Positions 24,864-34,927 are shown, counted from the first letter of the stretch. The stretch is DNA of 64,000 bases from Marinobacterium sedimentorum (GCF_024267675.1 NZ_JALDYX010000002.1:372001-436000); one strand, 5' to 3'. Notes: a model not told the origin generated them from the sequence alone. Numbers and translations: made by a program.

Positions 24864-24879
24864 TGTAGATAATTTACCA
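24864..24879. promoter_or_regulatory. HexR operator candidate
   Basis: TGTAGATAATTTACCA matches 11 of 15 positions of the published HexR palindrome (TGTAATTAAATTACA form, quoted from memory). It ends 16 bases before the hexR ATG, so autoregulation and control of the divergent zwf operon are plausible. Confidence 0.5.
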
Positions 24880-24895
24880 ACTATCAGAGTCTGCC

Positions 24896-25756
24896 ATGAA
24901 CACGAACAGTGTTAATCTTCTCGAGCAGATTCGCCAGCGCCTCGACAGCCTTAACAAGTCTGAACACAAGGTGGCGACGGTGATTCTGCGTGATCCCCAA
25001 ACGGCTACCCGACTGAGTATTACAGCCCTGGCTCAGGCGTCGGGTGTTAGTGAACCTACGGTCAATCGCTTCTGTCGTGGTTTCGACAACCGTGGTTACC
25101 CGGACTTCAAGATCCAGCTTGCCCAGAGCCTGGCGGTGGGAATGCCCTATGTCTCTCGAAGTGTAGAGCAGGACGACTCGACCGAAGACTATACCGACAA
25201 GATTTTCTCATCCACCATCGCCGCACTGGACAGCGCACGTCAGGGCTTTGACTCGGCGCTGGTCACCCGGGCGGTGGACTATCTAAGCCAGGCCAAGCAG
25301 GTGGCATTTTTTGGGCTGGGCGCATCGGGCCCGGTGGCCATGGATGCACAGCACAAGTTCTTCCGCCTCAATATCCCGGTCATGGCCTACGATGATGTCC
25401 TGATGCAGCGGATGGTGGCGGCCGGTGCCAACACCGGTGATGTGGTGGTGGTCATTTCCTATACAGGGCGCACCCGGGAACTGGTGGATATTGCCCGCCT
25501 AGCCCGCGAAAGCGGTGCTACCGTTATTGGTATCACCAGTGAGCATTCGCAGCTCGCGGCGGAATGCACGCTGCTGCTGGCGGTGCCGAGCCATGAAGAT
25601 ACCGACATCTATATGCCCATGACATCGCGCATCATTCAGCTGACACTGCTGGATGTGCTGGCCACGGGAGTCACGCTGCGCCGGGGGGTGGATTTCCAGC
25701 GTTATCTTAAGAAAATCAAGGACAGTCTGGTGCCTACCAGGTATCCGCAGGACTAA
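24896..25756 (+). CDS. hexR: HexR, RpiR-family regulator of glucose catabolism
   Basis: Protein of 286 residues. The N-terminal RpiR helix-turn-helix spans about residues 1-77 ([32 protein letters not shown]). The SIS sugar-phosphate isomerase-like domain follows from about 120 ([34 protein letters not shown]). HexR homologues bind KDPG and thereby release DNA in pseudomonads. Divergence from zwf-pgl-eda is the classical arrangement. A response-regulator gene starts 27 bases downstream, so hexR and the two-component genes may be one transcript; edd and glk, often nearby in Pseudomonas, are absent here. Confidence 0.93.
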   Translation: MNTNSVNLLEQIRQRLDSLNKSEHKVATVILRDPQTATRLSITALAQASGVSEPTVNRFCRGFDNRGYPDFKIQLAQSLAVGMPYVSRSVEQDDSTEDYTDKIFSSTIAALDSARQGFDSALVTRAVDYLSQAKQVAFFGLGASGPVAMDAQHKFFRLNIPVMAYDDVLMQRMVAAGANTGDVVVVISYTGRTRELVDIARLARESGATVIGITSEHSQLAAECTLLLAVPSHEDTDIYMPMTSRIIQLTLLDVLATGVTLRRGVDFQRYLKKIKDSLVPTRYPQD

Positions 25757-25783
25757 TCCGAGCACGGCAGACACACAATAAAA

Positions 25784-26524
25784 ATGACTCAAAGTAAACC
25801 GATCTATGTGGTTGATGACGATGCCGCGATTCGCTCGCTGCTGCGCAGCTATCTGGAGCGTAATCAGTTCGCGGTGAAAACCGCGGCCGATGGTGAAAGC
25901 CTGTTGCGTGAACTCCAGGCCGACGCCCCGGTGGCGCTGGTGGTGCTGGATATCATGCTGCCGGGGGACGATGGCTTCGAAATCTGCCGCAAGCTGCGTA
26001 CCTTCTCGAAAGTGCCGGTCATCATGCTGACCGCCAATTCCGATGAGATGGACCGTATCGTCGGGTTGGAAATCGGCGCCGATGACTATCTGGCCAAGCC
26101 TTTTAATCCGCGGGAACTGCTGGCGCGCATCAAGGCCATACTGCGGCGCAGCGATGCTTCCGCAGAGGCGCCACAGGCGCGGACGTCGGCGCGCTATCTG
26201 CGCTTTGCCGGGTTTGAACTGGACTCGGCCACCCGTGCGCTCTGTACATTAAGCGGCGAGTCGCTGCTGTTGTCCGGGGCCGAGTACGATCTTCTGCGGC
26301 TGCTGGTGGACCATGCCGGCAAAGTCTTGAGTCGAGATCTGATCGCCGAGCAGACACGGGGCCGGGACAACCTGCCGATGGACCGCTTTATCGATGTGCA
26401 GATCAGCCGGCTGCGACAGCGCCTGCAGGATGATGCCCGCTCGCCCCAACTGATCAAGACGGTACGCGGCCAGGGCTATGTACTGGCCGCGACAGTGGCG
26501 GCCACCGATGAGTCGGTCCGGTAA
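25784..26524 (+). CDS. gltR: OmpR-family response regulator, GltR-like
   Basis: Protein of 246 residues. The receiver domain has the acidic cluster D11-D13, the phospho-acceptor D56 in VVLDIMLPG and K105 in YLAKPF. The C-terminal winged helix (about 145-240) ends in LIKTVRGQGYVL. It would activate genes after phosphorylation by the sensor kinase encoded 78 bases downstream. The cluster hexR, regulator, kinase, glucose-type ABC transporter corresponds to the GltR/GtrS system that controls glucose uptake in Pseudomonas, so I use that name; the assignment rests on context. Confidence 0.85.
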   Translation: MTQSKPIYVVDDDAAIRSLLRSYLERNQFAVKTAADGESLLRELQADAPVALVVLDIMLPGDDGFEICRKLRTFSKVPVIMLTANSDEMDRIVGLEIGADDYLAKPFNPRELLARIKAILRRSDASAEAPQARTSARYLRFAGFELDSATRALCTLSGESLLLSGAEYDLLRLLVDHAGKVLSRDLIAEQTRGRDNLPMDRFIDVQISRLRQRLQDDARSPQLIKTVRGQGYVLAATVAATDESVR

Positions 26525-26602
26525 GAGGGCCTTGCGCATGCCTGCAGAGGTTACCTCTGTATCCGCGGCGCCAGTCGGCTGCACCACGAAGGAGGGCAGC
26601 AT

Positions 26603-28066
26603 ATGATCAAGTCACTGACAACTGTGCTGCGCCGCTGGCCGCGTTCGCTCTCGAGTCGAATTCTTCTGGTGCTGGGTCTGGGCGTACTGCTGGCGCAACT
26701 GGTCTCCAGTGCCATCTGGTTGACGCAATGGCGTGCCGATACCGAGCAGAATGTGCAGGAAATGGCGCGGCACATGGCATTGCGGGTGGCTTCCACTGTG
26801 CAGTTCTTTACCGAGCTGCCCATTGCCTACCGCCATGTGATTCTTGATCAGCTGCGGGACATGGGTGGTACGCGGTTCTTTGTAACCCTTAATCACGAAG
26901 AGATCCGGGTCAATGACCTGCCGGATTCCCCGCTCAAAACCCGGGTCGTGCAGCAATTTCGTGATGTACTGGCACGCCAGCTGGGTGTGACCGAGGATCT
27001 GAGGATTGCCTTTTCCCGCCCTTCCGATCTGCATGTCATCAAGAACGATATCCTGCTGCTCGATCTGCCTGAGCGCTGGGGGAGTCAGACCCTGCTACTG
27101 GGGGGCAGGGATGCTCCCATCCTGGTGATTCAGATTCCCATCGCGCCAGAGCAATGGCTCTATCTGGCGACCCTGATGCCAGACCCGGATTTTCTGGAAA
27201 CAAGTACGCCACTTTCCAGGGAACGCCTGATCTCGCTGCTGGTGTCACTGGGGGTTATGCTGCTGTTCGGAGTCTGGATTGTGCGCTCGCTGACCCGCCC
27301 GCTGCGCAGGCTGGCGCTGGCGGCGGAAAGCTTTGGTCAGGGTGAAGCCCTTGCCCTGCCAGAAACGGGCAGTCGCGAGCTGGAAACCACGGCACGGGCT
27401 TTTAACGCCATGCAGCTGCGCATCCAGCGCTACCTTGATGATCGCGAAAGATTGTTTGCTTCCATTTCCCATGACCTGAAAACGCCTATTACAAGGCTGC
27501 GGCTGCGCGCCGAGTTGCTGGACAATGACAGTGAGCGCGACGCATTTTGCCACGATCTTGAAGACCTCGACATGCTGGTCAAGGGGGCGCTGCAAAGCGT
27601 CAAGGATACGGATATCCATGAAAACCGGGTCGAGGTGGACCTGCACCGCATGCTCTGTTACCTGCGCGACGGCGCCGCGCTGGCCGGCAAGGTCGTTACG
27701 CTGGACGGCGAGCAGCGCGAGCCCTTTCTCGGCAAGCCGTTGGCGTTGCGCCGCTGCGTCGGCAATCTGGTGGACAATGCGCTTTATTACGGCGGCCGCG
27801 CCGATATTCACATAAACGACAGCAGTCAGCTGCTGGAAATACGGGTATGCGACAACGGCCCCGGGATACCGATCGCTCAGCAGGAACGCGTATTCGCCCC
27901 CTATACAAGGTTGCTGGCGAATCAGACCCTGGACCCGGCGGCGCATTCCTCCATGGGGCTGGGGTTGTCGATTGCGCGCAATATTGCCCGTGCCCATGGT
28001 GGGGATATCGAACTGGCCAATCGTGACCAGGGCGGTCTTGAGGCGCGGCTGACGCTGCCGCGCTAG
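26603..28066 (+). CDS. gtrS: Sensor histidine kinase, GtrS-like
   Basis: Protein of 487 residues. TM1 about 18-42, periplasmic sensor about 45-205, TM2 about 210-230, HAMP to about 285, then HisKA with phospho-acceptor H290 in SISHDLKTPITRL. The HATPase domain has LVDNALYYGG, DNGPGIP and GLGLSIARN. It is the partner of the OmpR-type regulator just upstream. In Pseudomonas the GtrS sensor responds to 2-ketogluconate and 6-phosphogluconate; whether the ligand is the same here is unknown. A 252-base gap then leads to the ABC transporter genes. Confidence 0.87.
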   Translation: MIKSLTTVLRRWPRSLSSRILLVLGLGVLLAQLVSSAIWLTQWRADTEQNVQEMARHMALRVASTVQFFTELPIAYRHVILDQLRDMGGTRFFVTLNHEEIRVNDLPDSPLKTRVVQQFRDVLARQLGVTEDLRIAFSRPSDLHVIKNDILLLDLPERWGSQTLLLGGRDAPILVIQIPIAPEQWLYLATLMPDPDFLETSTPLSRERLISLLVSLGVMLLFGVWIVRSLTRPLRRLALAAESFGQGEALALPETGSRELETTARAFNAMQLRIQRYLDDRERLFASISHDLKTPITRLRLRAELLDNDSERDAFCHDLEDLDMLVKGALQSVKDTDIHENRVEVDLHRMLCYLRDGAALAGKVVTLDGEQREPFLGKPLALRRCVGNLVDNALYYGGRADIHINDSSQLLEIRVCDNGPGIPIAQQERVFAPYTRLLANQTLDPAAHSSMGLGLSIARNIARAHGGDIELANRDQGGLEARLTLPR

Positions 28067-28318
28067 CGGCGCCCTGTGCGCACCCTGATTGCCGTACCTT
28101 TTTCTGCCTTTCAAATCCGTTATGCGGTCTTTCAGCCTGGATGCGCGCCTGTTGTGTGTTGTCCGTGGCTGTTCTGCACCTGCCTGGTTGCTTTGTTGCA
28201 CTTTGTTACAATTCCTTGCGTAAGGTTACCCCTTTCCTGTTAGCGCTTTGTTAATTTACGTACATCCGGTTCAGGGCTGCAACAGCCCCCGGGGATAACA
28301 ATAATACAGGATGAAAAT
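28067..28318 (+). promoter_or_regulatory. Promoter region of the sugar ABC transporter operon
   Basis: 252 bases without a gene, AT-rich towards the end. TTTGTTAATTTACG near 28248 resembles half of a HexR site and could link the transporter to the same regulator. No clear sigma-70 pair or CRP site was identified. Confidence 0.3.
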
Positions 28319-29566
28319 ATGAAGACTCTGAAGACCTGCCTTAGCGGTATTGCGCTGTCCGTAGCCTGTGCCACCGCCTCTGCCGGTGAAGTAGAAGTGC
28401 TGCACTACTGGACATCCGGTGGTGAAGCAGCCGCTGTCAACGTACTCAAGCAGGAAATGGAAGATGCCGGCCATACCTGGACGGACTTTGCCGTAGCCGG
28501 TGGCGGTGGCGAGTCGGCCATGACCGTACTGAAATCCCGTGCCATTTCCGGCAACCCTCCTTCCGCAGCCCAGATCAAGGGGCTGGATATCCAGGAGTGG
28601 GGTGAGCTGGGTTTCCTGACCTCACTGGATGACGTTGCCACCGCTGGCAACTGGGACTCACTGCTGCCAGAGGTGGTCAGTGATGTGATGAAGTACGACG
28701 GTCACTATGTGGCGGTACCGGTCAACGTGCACCGCGTCAACTGGCTCTGGGCCAACCCCGAGGCGTTCAAGAAAGCCGGCGTTGAAATCCCCACGACCTG
28801 GGAACAGATGATCGAGGTAGGCCCCAAGCTCAAGGCCGCGGGTATTATTCCGCTGGCACATGGCGGCCAGGCCTGGCAGGACGCCACCACCTTTGAAGCC
28901 ATTGCCCTGGCAGAGGGTGCAGATTTCTACCGCAAGGCCTTTGTTGAGCATGACGATGCCACCCTCAAGGGTGAAACCATGGTGAAGGTTCTCACTACTT
29001 TCAAGAAGATGCGTGACTTGATTGATGCTGATTCCAGCGGTCGCGACTGGAACGTGGCAACGTCCATGGTGATCAATGGCCAGGCGGCCATGCAGATCAT
29101 GGGCGACTGGGCCAAGGGTGAATTCACCGCCGCCGGCAAGACACCTGGCACCGACTATGTCTGCGTAGCCGCGCCTGGCACTGCGGACATGTTTACCTTC
29201 AACATCGACAGCCTGGCGATGTTCACTCAGTCTGATGACAGCCGTGTGCAGGCGCAGAAAGACCTGGCCAAAATGGTCATGGATCCCAAGTTCCAGGAAA
29301 CCTTCAACCTGAACAAGGGTTCGATCCCTGCGCGTCAGGGCATGGACCGTACGCCGTTTGACAGCTGCGCCCATGACTCCATGGACGCTTTCACCGTCAG
29401 TGCCGAGAAGGGCACACTGGTGCCGAGCATGGCGCATGGCATGGCCACAAGCTCCCGCGTACAGGGCGCCATCTATGATGTCGTCACCAATTACTTCAAC
29501 GCCAGCGATATGAGCGCTGAAGATGCCGCTGATAAACTGGCTCGCGCGGTAAAAGCGACGCTGTGA
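28319..29566 (+). CDS. gtsA: Sugar ABC transporter substrate-binding protein (glucose/mannose type)
   Basis: Protein of 415 residues with a signal peptide of about 22 residues (ALSVACATASA). The mature part has the family-1 extracellular solute-binding pattern: VLHYWTSGGEAAAVNVL, VPVNVHRVNWLWANPEAF, TTWEQM and a TAAGKTPGTDYVCVAAPGT segment before the hinge. The ribosome site AGGATG is well placed. It is the first gene of a four-gene importer operon directly after the GltR/GtrS-like pair, so glucose is the best guess for the ligand. Other aldoses are possible. Confidence 0.9.
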   Translation: MKTLKTCLSGIALSVACATASAGEVEVLHYWTSGGEAAAVNVLKQEMEDAGHTWTDFAVAGGGGESAMTVLKSRAISGNPPSAAQIKGLDIQEWGELGFLTSLDDVATAGNWDSLLPEVVSDVMKYDGHYVAVPVNVHRVNWLWANPEAFKKAGVEIPTTWEQMIEVGPKLKAAGIIPLAHGGQAWQDATTFEAIALAEGADFYRKAFVEHDDATLKGETMVKVLTTFKKMRDLIDADSSGRDWNVATSMVINGQAAMQIMGDWAKGEFTAAGKTPGTDYVCVAAPGTADMFTFNIDSLAMFTQSDDSRVQAQKDLAKMVMDPKFQETFNLNKGSIPARQGMDRTPFDSCAHDSMDAFTVSAEKGTLVPSMAHGMATSSRVQGAIYDVVTNYFNASDMSAEDAADKLARAVKATL

Positions 29567-29641
29567 CAGGTGGCGAGCCCTGATCCATGAAGTGTGTGGA
29601 TCAGGGCTCGCATTCAGCCACCCTCTTTTTGGTATCCCCTT

Positions 29642-30577
29642 ATGAACGAGAAAGCCTTGCCACTGCCCGAAACCGGGTCGGTGCGACCGGTTGCGCTCAG
29701 CTTCCAGGATCGTCTTGCGGCACAGCTGCCCAAGCTGGTGCTGGCGCCAACCGTCATCGTTACCCTGGTAGCCGTGTATGGCTACATGATCTGGACCGGT
29801 CTGCTGTCCTTCACCAGCTCCCGCATCCTGCCATCGTGGAAATTCATTGGCACCGCACAGTACAGCAAGCTGATGGAGAATGATCGCTGGGGTGTCTCCG
29901 TTGAAAACCTCATTATCTTCGGTGGTTTGTTTATTCTGGTGTGTCTGGTGCTGGGTGTGCTGATGGCTATCCTGCTGGACCAGAAGATCCGCGCTGAAGG
30001 CGCACTGCGAACCATCTACCTGTACCCCATGGCGATCTCCTTTATCGTCACAGGTACCGCCTGGAAGTGGCTGCTCAACCCGGGCCTGGGTCTGCAAAAG
30101 ACGATTCGCGACTGGGGTTTCGAGAGCTTCACCTTCGACTGGCTGGTCAACCCGGACATGGTGGTCTATTGCCTGGTGATTGCAGCGGTATGGCAATCCT
30201 CCGGCTTTGTCATGGCGCTGTTTCTGGCGGGCCTTCGCGGCGTGGACCAGGAAATGATCAAGGCGGCGCAACTGGATGGCGCCAGCATGCCGATGATCTA
30301 CAGGCGCATCATCCTGCCGAGTCTGAAGCCGGTGTTTTTCAGTGCCTTTGTGATTCTGTCGCACATTGCCATCAAGAGTTTCGACCTGGTGGCGGCGCTT
30401 ACCGGCGGGGGGCCGGGCTATTCATCCGATCTGCCGGCAATCTTCATGTACCAGCACGCCTTTACCCGTGGCCAGATGGGCCTGGGTGCCGCCAGTGCCA
30501 TGGTCATGCTCGGCGGTGTACTGGCGATACTCGTACCTTATCTGTATTCCGAACTGAGGAGCAAGAAAAATGGTTAA
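29642..30577 (+). CDS. gtsB: Sugar ABC transporter permease 1
   Basis: Protein of 311 residues from the ATG at 29642 (MNEKALPL); the frame is open 48 bases further up, but that start lies in the spacer after the binding-protein gene. It has six membrane segments of the MalF/UgpA type. The ATPase-docking loop reads EMIKAAQLDGASMPMIYRRI followed by ILPSL, the EAA motif. It overlaps the second permease gene by eight bases. The ribosome site is weak. Confidence 0.9.
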   Translation: MNEKALPLPETGSVRPVALSFQDRLAAQLPKLVLAPTVIVTLVAVYGYMIWTGLLSFTSSRILPSWKFIGTAQYSKLMENDRWGVSVENLIIFGGLFILVCLVLGVLMAILLDQKIRAEGALRTIYLYPMAISFIVTGTAWKWLLNPGLGLQKTIRDWGFESFTFDWLVNPDMVVYCLVIAAVWQSSGFVMALFLAGLRGVDQEMIKAAQLDGASMPMIYRRIILPSLKPVFFSAFVILSHIAIKSFDLVAALTGGGPGYSSDLPAIFMYQHAFTRGQMGLGAASAMVMLGGVLAILVPYLYSELRSKKNG

Positions 30578-31442
30578 GCCTCAGAAAACCCTGAATCAGC
30601 AACTGCTGCGCTATGGTCTCTATGTCCTGCTGGGTGTGGCCGCACTGGTGTACCTGTTGCCACTGTGGGTCATGTTGCTCACTTCGCTCAAGGATGTGGA
30701 AGAAATCCGTAACGGCACTCTGTTGTCACTGCCGGGCACTATCAATTTCGATGCCTGGAGCAAGGCCTGGAGTGGCGCCTGTACCGGTAGCACCTGTGAT
30801 GGGATAGCGCCGTTTTTCGCCAACTCATTCAGAATCGTTATTCCGGCGGTGTTGATCTCGACCCTGGTCGGTTCGCTCAATGGCTATGTGCTGTCGCTGT
30901 GGAAATTTCGCGGTAGCGAAATCCTCTTCGGTGCCATGCTGGTGGGCTGCTTTATCCCGTTCCAGGTCATACTGCTACCCATGGCGCGGATGCTGGCCAT
31001 GCTGGGCCTGGCGAATACAGTGACGGGGCTAGTATTGGTACATATTACTTATGGTATTGCTTTTACTACCTTGTTTTTCCGTAACTTTTATGTAGGTTTG
31101 CCGAAAGAGCTGATTTCGGCGGCACGCCTTGATGGTGCCGGATTCTTCTTCATCTTTCGTCGCGTGGTGCTGCCATTGTCGACGCCGATCATTGTCGTCT
31201 GCGTCATCTGGCAGTTTACCCAGATCTGGAACGACTTCCTGTTCGGTGTGGTGTTCTCCGGCGCCCAGACCCAGCCGGTGACCGTGGCGCTGAACAACCT
31301 GGTCAACACCAGCTTTGGCGGCAAGGAATACAACGTGGATATGGCCGCGGCCCTGATCGCTGCCTTGCCGACCCTGCTGGTCTATGTACTGGCTGGAAAA
31401 TATTTTGTGCGCGGTCTGACCGCCGGTGCCGTCAAAGGCTGA
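30570..31442 (+). CDS. gtsC: Sugar ABC transporter permease 2
   Basis: Protein of 290 residues, MalG type. It has six membrane segments with a periplasmic loop containing a Cys pair (ACTGSTCDG, about residues 69-77). The EAA loop is ELISAARLDGAGFFFIFRRV followed by VLPLS. Its ATG lies inside the end of permease 1, which suggests translational coupling. A short stretch around 31015-31090 is richer in A/T than the rest of the operon. It pairs with permease 1 to form the membrane channel. Confidence 0.9.
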   Translation: MVKPQKTLNQQLLRYGLYVLLGVAALVYLLPLWVMLLTSLKDVEEIRNGTLLSLPGTINFDAWSKAWSGACTGSTCDGIAPFFANSFRIVIPAVLISTLVGSLNGYVLSLWKFRGSEILFGAMLVGCFIPFQVILLPMARMLAMLGLANTVTGLVLVHITYGIAFTTLFFRNFYVGLPKELISAARLDGAGFFFIFRRVVLPLSTPIIVVCVIWQFTQIWNDFLFGVVFSGAQTQPVTVALNNLVNTSFGGKEYNVDMAAALIAALPTLLVYVLAGKYFVRGLTAGAVKG

Positions 31443-31466
31443 TAGAACAATAAGAGGCTTATTCTC

Positions 31467-32585
31467 ATGGCTAGTTTAACCATCGACAACGTTACCAAGT
31501 CCTACGGTCAGACCCAGGTACTCAAGGGCATCAATATTGCCATTGAAAAAGGTGAGTTCCTGATCCTGGTGGGGCCTTCGGGCTGCGGTAAATCGACCCT
31601 GATGAACAGCATTGCCGGGCTCGAAGATGTGACCGGCGGCCGCATCCTGATCGGCAACGCCGACATCACCCAGGCGGCCCCCAAGGATCGCGATATCGCC
31701 ATGGTGTTCCAGTCCTACGCGCTGTACCCCAACATGTCGGTACGTGAAAACATCGCCTTTGGGCTGGAGATCCGCAAGGTGCCCAAGGTCGAGCGCGAGC
31801 AGGAAGTACAGCGGGTGGCCAGCCTGTTGCAGATCGAGCCGCTGCTGGATCGCAAGCCCGGCCAGCTGTCCGGGGGACAGCGTCAGCGCGTGGCCATGGG
31901 ACGGGCGCTGGCGCGCCGTCCCAAGCTCTATCTGTTCGATGAGCCGCTGTCCAACCTCGACGCCAAACTGCGCGTTGAAATGCGCACCGAAATCAAGAAA
32001 CTGCACCAGCGTCTGGGTACCACCATTGTTTACGTGACCCACGATCAGATCGAGGCCATGACCCTGGCGGATCGCATCGCCGTGATGCGTGGTGGTGAGC
32101 TGCTGCAGCTGGGCACGCCCCAGGAGATCTATGACAATCCGGTGAACAAGTTTGTCGCAGGCTTCATGGGCTCGCCAGCCATGAACTTTGTTCCCTGCAC
32201 CCTGGTGGCCAGTGACAGGGGCCTGGGCGTCGAGATTACCGACGGTGCCGGTAACCCGTCCTGGCTGCCGGTGCCCAACGCCGAACGCCTTGGCGGTTAT
32301 ATCGGCAAGCAGGTGATCCTGGGAGTGCGGCCAGAGATGATCACGGATCCTGTACCCCACAAGGCTGGCGAGGCGATGGTGTGCGAGGTACCGATGAAGG
32401 TGCTGGTCACCGAACCCACGGGGGCCGATACCATGCTGGTGGCCGAAGTGAACGGCGTTGAAATCAACTGCCGCATCAATCCTGGCTACAGCACGCCGGT
32501 GGGTCAGGTGGTGCCGCTGATGTTCGACATGAGCAAGGTGGTGTTCTTCGATCCGACCACCGAAGAGCGGATCGACCGGGCCTAA
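31467..32585 (+). CDS. gtsD: Sugar ABC transporter ATP-binding protein, MalK/UgpC type
   Basis: Protein of 372 residues. The nucleotide-binding domain has Walker [11 protein letters not shown]-loop VFQSYALYP, signature [15 protein letters not shown], Walker [13 protein letters not shown] and switch His in VTHDQ. The C-terminal ~130 residues form the TOBE/OB regulatory extension of the MalK group. It powers uptake through the two permeases. It ends the operon, followed 26 bases later by a GC-rich hairpin. Confidence 0.92.
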   Translation: MASLTIDNVTKSYGQTQVLKGINIAIEKGEFLILVGPSGCGKSTLMNSIAGLEDVTGGRILIGNADITQAAPKDRDIAMVFQSYALYPNMSVRENIAFGLEIRKVPKVEREQEVQRVASLLQIEPLLDRKPGQLSGGQRQRVAMGRALARRPKLYLFDEPLSNLDAKLRVEMRTEIKKLHQRLGTTIVYVTHDQIEAMTLADRIAVMRGGELLQLGTPQEIYDNPVNKFVAGFMGSPAMNFVPCTLVASDRGLGVEITDGAGNPSWLPVPNAERLGGYIGKQVILGVRPEMITDPVPHKAGEAMVCEVPMKVLVTEPTGADTMLVAEVNGVEINCRINPGYSTPVGQVVPLMFDMSKVVFFDPTTEERIDRA

Positions 32586-32611
32586 ACAAGCCTCGTTACA
32601 GGTTCAACAGA

Positions 32612-32645
32612 GTGCGCAGCCTTATGGCTGCGCACTTGCTTGCGG
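32612..32645 (+). terminator. Terminator of the sugar ABC operon
   Basis: GTGCGCAGCC, loop TTAT, GGCTGCGCAC forms a perfect 10-bp stem (32612-32635) followed by TTGCTTGC, a weak U-tract. Confidence 0.7.
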
Positions 32646-32786
32646 TAGATACAGCCTGTTTAATCGATGGGTTATCGCTAACATTGTATTGTGTTGCCTG
32701 AGTTTGTCGTCGGAGGCGGTGGCACTTGGGCGACATCTGCTTCTGTACAGCCTGTTGAAGTAAACCAGTCAAAGGGATCGATACCG

Positions 32787-33815
32787 ATGAGTTACACGCC
32801 CTCCAGCGAGCGCTATGCGCAGATGAAGTACAACCGCACCGGGCGCAGTGGCCTGAAGTTGCCGGCCCTGTCCCTCGGGTTGTGGCAGAATTTCGGCGAA
32901 GATGCGCGCATCGACACTGCACGGGCGATCTGCCATACGGCCTTTGATCTGGGCATCACCCATTTCGACCTGGCCAACAACTATGGCCCACCGCCGGGCT
33001 CTGCCGAGGCATTCTTCGGTCGACTGCTGAACACCGACTTTGCCGGCTACCGCGATGAGCTGATCATTTCGACCAAGGCGGGTTATCGCATGTGGCCGGG
33101 CCCCTATGGTGAATTTGGCAGCCGTAAATACCTGCTGGCCAGTCTGGATCAAAGCCTGAAACGCCTTGGCACCGACTATGTCGATATCTTCTACTCGCAT
33201 CGCTTCGATCCCGAAACGCCGCTGGAAGAAACCATGGGTGCGCTGGACAGCGCGGTGCGCCAGGGCAAGGCGCTCTATGCGGGGATTTCGTCCTACAGTG
33301 CAGCGCGTACCCGGGAAGCGGCGGCAATACTGCGCGAACTGGGTACTCCCTGTCTGATTCACCAGCCGAGCTATTCGATGCTCAATCGCTGGATCGAGGA
33401 CGACAGCCTGCTCGATACGCTCGATGATGTGGGCGCAGGCTCCATTGTCTTTTCACCCCTGGCCCAGGGCATGCTGACCGACAAGTACCTCAAGGGCGTG
33501 CCGGCCGACAGCCGCGCCACCCAGCAGGGTTCGCTCAGCCAGGCGTTTTTGTCCGATGAGAACCTGACCCGCATTCGCGGCCTCAACGCCATTGCCCTGC
33601 GCCGTGGCCAGACGCTGGCGCAGATGGCCATTGCCTGGGTGCTGCGTAACGGTCGTGTGACCTCGGCGCTGATTGGCGCGAGCCGGCCGGAACAGGTGAT
33701 CGACAGCGTGGCAGCGCTTGAAAAGCCTGATTTTACGGCTGGTGAACTGGCCGAAATCGACCAGTTTGCAACCGAGGCAGACATTAATCTGTGGGCGCAG
33801 TCGTCCAGGGATTAA
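32787..33815 (+). CDS. Aldo-keto reductase, YghZ/Gpr-like
   Basis: Protein of 342 residues. The start at 32787 (MSYTPSSERY) follows AGGGAT. It resembles YghZ, an L-glyceraldehyde-3-phosphate reductase. The catalytic tetrad is visible: Asp and Tyr in FDLANNYGPPPGSAE, Lys in ISTKAGYRMWPGPYGE, His in FYSHRFDP. NADPH-binding segments SPLAQGMLTDKYL and ALIGASRPEQV follow. It is a cytoplasmic NADPH-dependent carbonyl reductase. It is a single-gene unit, closed by its own terminator. Confidence 0.88.
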   Translation: MSYTPSSERYAQMKYNRTGRSGLKLPALSLGLWQNFGEDARIDTARAICHTAFDLGITHFDLANNYGPPPGSAEAFFGRLLNTDFAGYRDELIISTKAGYRMWPGPYGEFGSRKYLLASLDQSLKRLGTDYVDIFYSHRFDPETPLEETMGALDSAVRQGKALYAGISSYSAARTREAAAILRELGTPCLIHQPSYSMLNRWIEDDSLLDTLDDVGAGSIVFSPLAQGMLTDKYLKGVPADSRATQQGSLSQAFLSDENLTRIRGLNAIALRRGQTLAQMAIAWVLRNGRVTSALIGASRPEQVIDSVAALEKPDFTAGELAEIDQFATEADINLWAQSSRD

Positions 33816-33928
33816 GCGCTTGCGCAGCTGACCTGTACCCGCTGGGCGAGAATCAGAAGAGAACAGCGGCACTGCAGCCGCAGGTTGCAAGGTTGACCTG
33901 GTCAGATTGATTGAGTGAGAACGGGGCG

Positions 33929-33958
33929 ATGCGGGGTTTTCGGGCCCCGCATTTTTTT
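33929..33958 (+). terminator. Intrinsic terminator of the aldo-keto reductase gene
   Basis: ATGCGGGG (33929-33936) pairs with CCCCGCAT (33945-33952) and is followed by a run of seven T. Confidence 0.85.
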
Positions 33959-33986
33959 CTGCAAAGTTTTTGCTGCAATATCGTGG

Positions 33987-34775
33987 TTAATGCTTGCTCA
34001 GTTCTATGGGCGTGTCAGACGCCTTGGCTGCTGGCAGGGTGCTGGCTAGATTGGCCTTTGGCAGCAGGGCTATGAGGTTATGGGCCGAGGCTTCGACCAC
34101 CGAGGTAAAGGTGATGGTCTTTTCCTTGCTGGTCTCCTGCGCCAGGTTCAGTTCTTCCACACCCTCCCAGACAATACTGCCGTCGGCGCTGTCCCAGATC
34201 TGGATGAACAGACGGATATTGGCGTGGCTGGTCTGATAGACATGGAAGCCCAGCATGCTGAAGCGGCCACGGGAGTCCTGGCGAAAGTTGGCCAGGTTCA
34301 GCTGCACCAGATAGCGCGCCTGGGCGGCGGCGCCGACCCGACTGAGGCTTGAGCGGTTGAATATGCCGGTTTCCCGGTAATCCTGGAACATGCGGTTATA
34401 TTCCGAGGCCAGTCCTGCCCTGTTTATTGCCCCCAGAGTCTCAGGCAGGGGCTTCACGGAAATGTCCGGGCGCTCCCGCGCCAGCGTATTGGCGAACACG
34501 AAGGCCAGCACCTGCTTGTCTTCCTCCTGGCCGGTAATGGTGGAGGGGCTGATAAAGGCGACGCCCTGCGTTCGCAAATCATCGGCCGTGAGCGATATGG
34601 CATTGTGCTGCGCGGATGAGTAGTTCTGGTTAATGCCACAAGCGCTGAGCAGAGCCGCAATGCAAAGCATGAGTAATAGCAGTCGCAGGCGCGTCGAGCT
34701 TTGGTCTGTCAGCGCTAGTGCAAGGTGATCTGGGGTGGAGCAGTGGGCAGGGATTGTCTTTTCCTGGGTGTTCAT
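33987..34775 (-). CDS. Lipoprotein of unknown function
   Basis: Protein of 262 residues. The start at 34775 (MNTQEKT) has GGAGGT six bases upstream. After an unusually long ~30-residue polar N-terminus comes a hydrophobic stretch and the lipobox LLSAC at about residue 46, so a lipid-anchored periplasmic protein is expected. The body has alternating strands and helices (GVAFISPSTITGQEEDKQVLAF, ARYLVQLNLANF, IRLFIQIWDSADGSIVWEG), a pattern seen in lipoproteins with a GNA1162-like or TolB-N-like domain. I do not assign a family. It has no operon partner; the neighbouring gene is separated by a terminator. Confidence 0.65.
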   Translation of the reverse strand: MNTQEKTIPAHCSTPDHLALALTDQSSTRLRLLLLMLCIAALLSACGINQNYSSAQHNAISLTADDLRTQGVAFISPSTITGQEEDKQVLAFVFANTLARERPDISVKPLPETLGAINRAGLASEYNRMFQDYRETGIFNRSSLSRVGAAAQARYLVQLNLANFRQDSRGRFSMLGFHVYQTSHANIRLFIQIWDSADGSIVWEGVEELNLAQETSKEKTITFTSVVEASAHNLIALLPKANLASTLPAAKASDTPIELSKH

Positions 34776-34927
34776 CAGCGGTACCTCCAGCACATTAGGA
34801 GAGCAGGGCACCTGAGCAGGATCAGACGAATCGCCGGGCGCCTCAGCGCAACGTCTGTAAATGAAGTGTAGACGCTGTGCCCTGGCTGATACACACAGCC
34901 TGTAACACTCCTGTATCAGTTTGGCTT

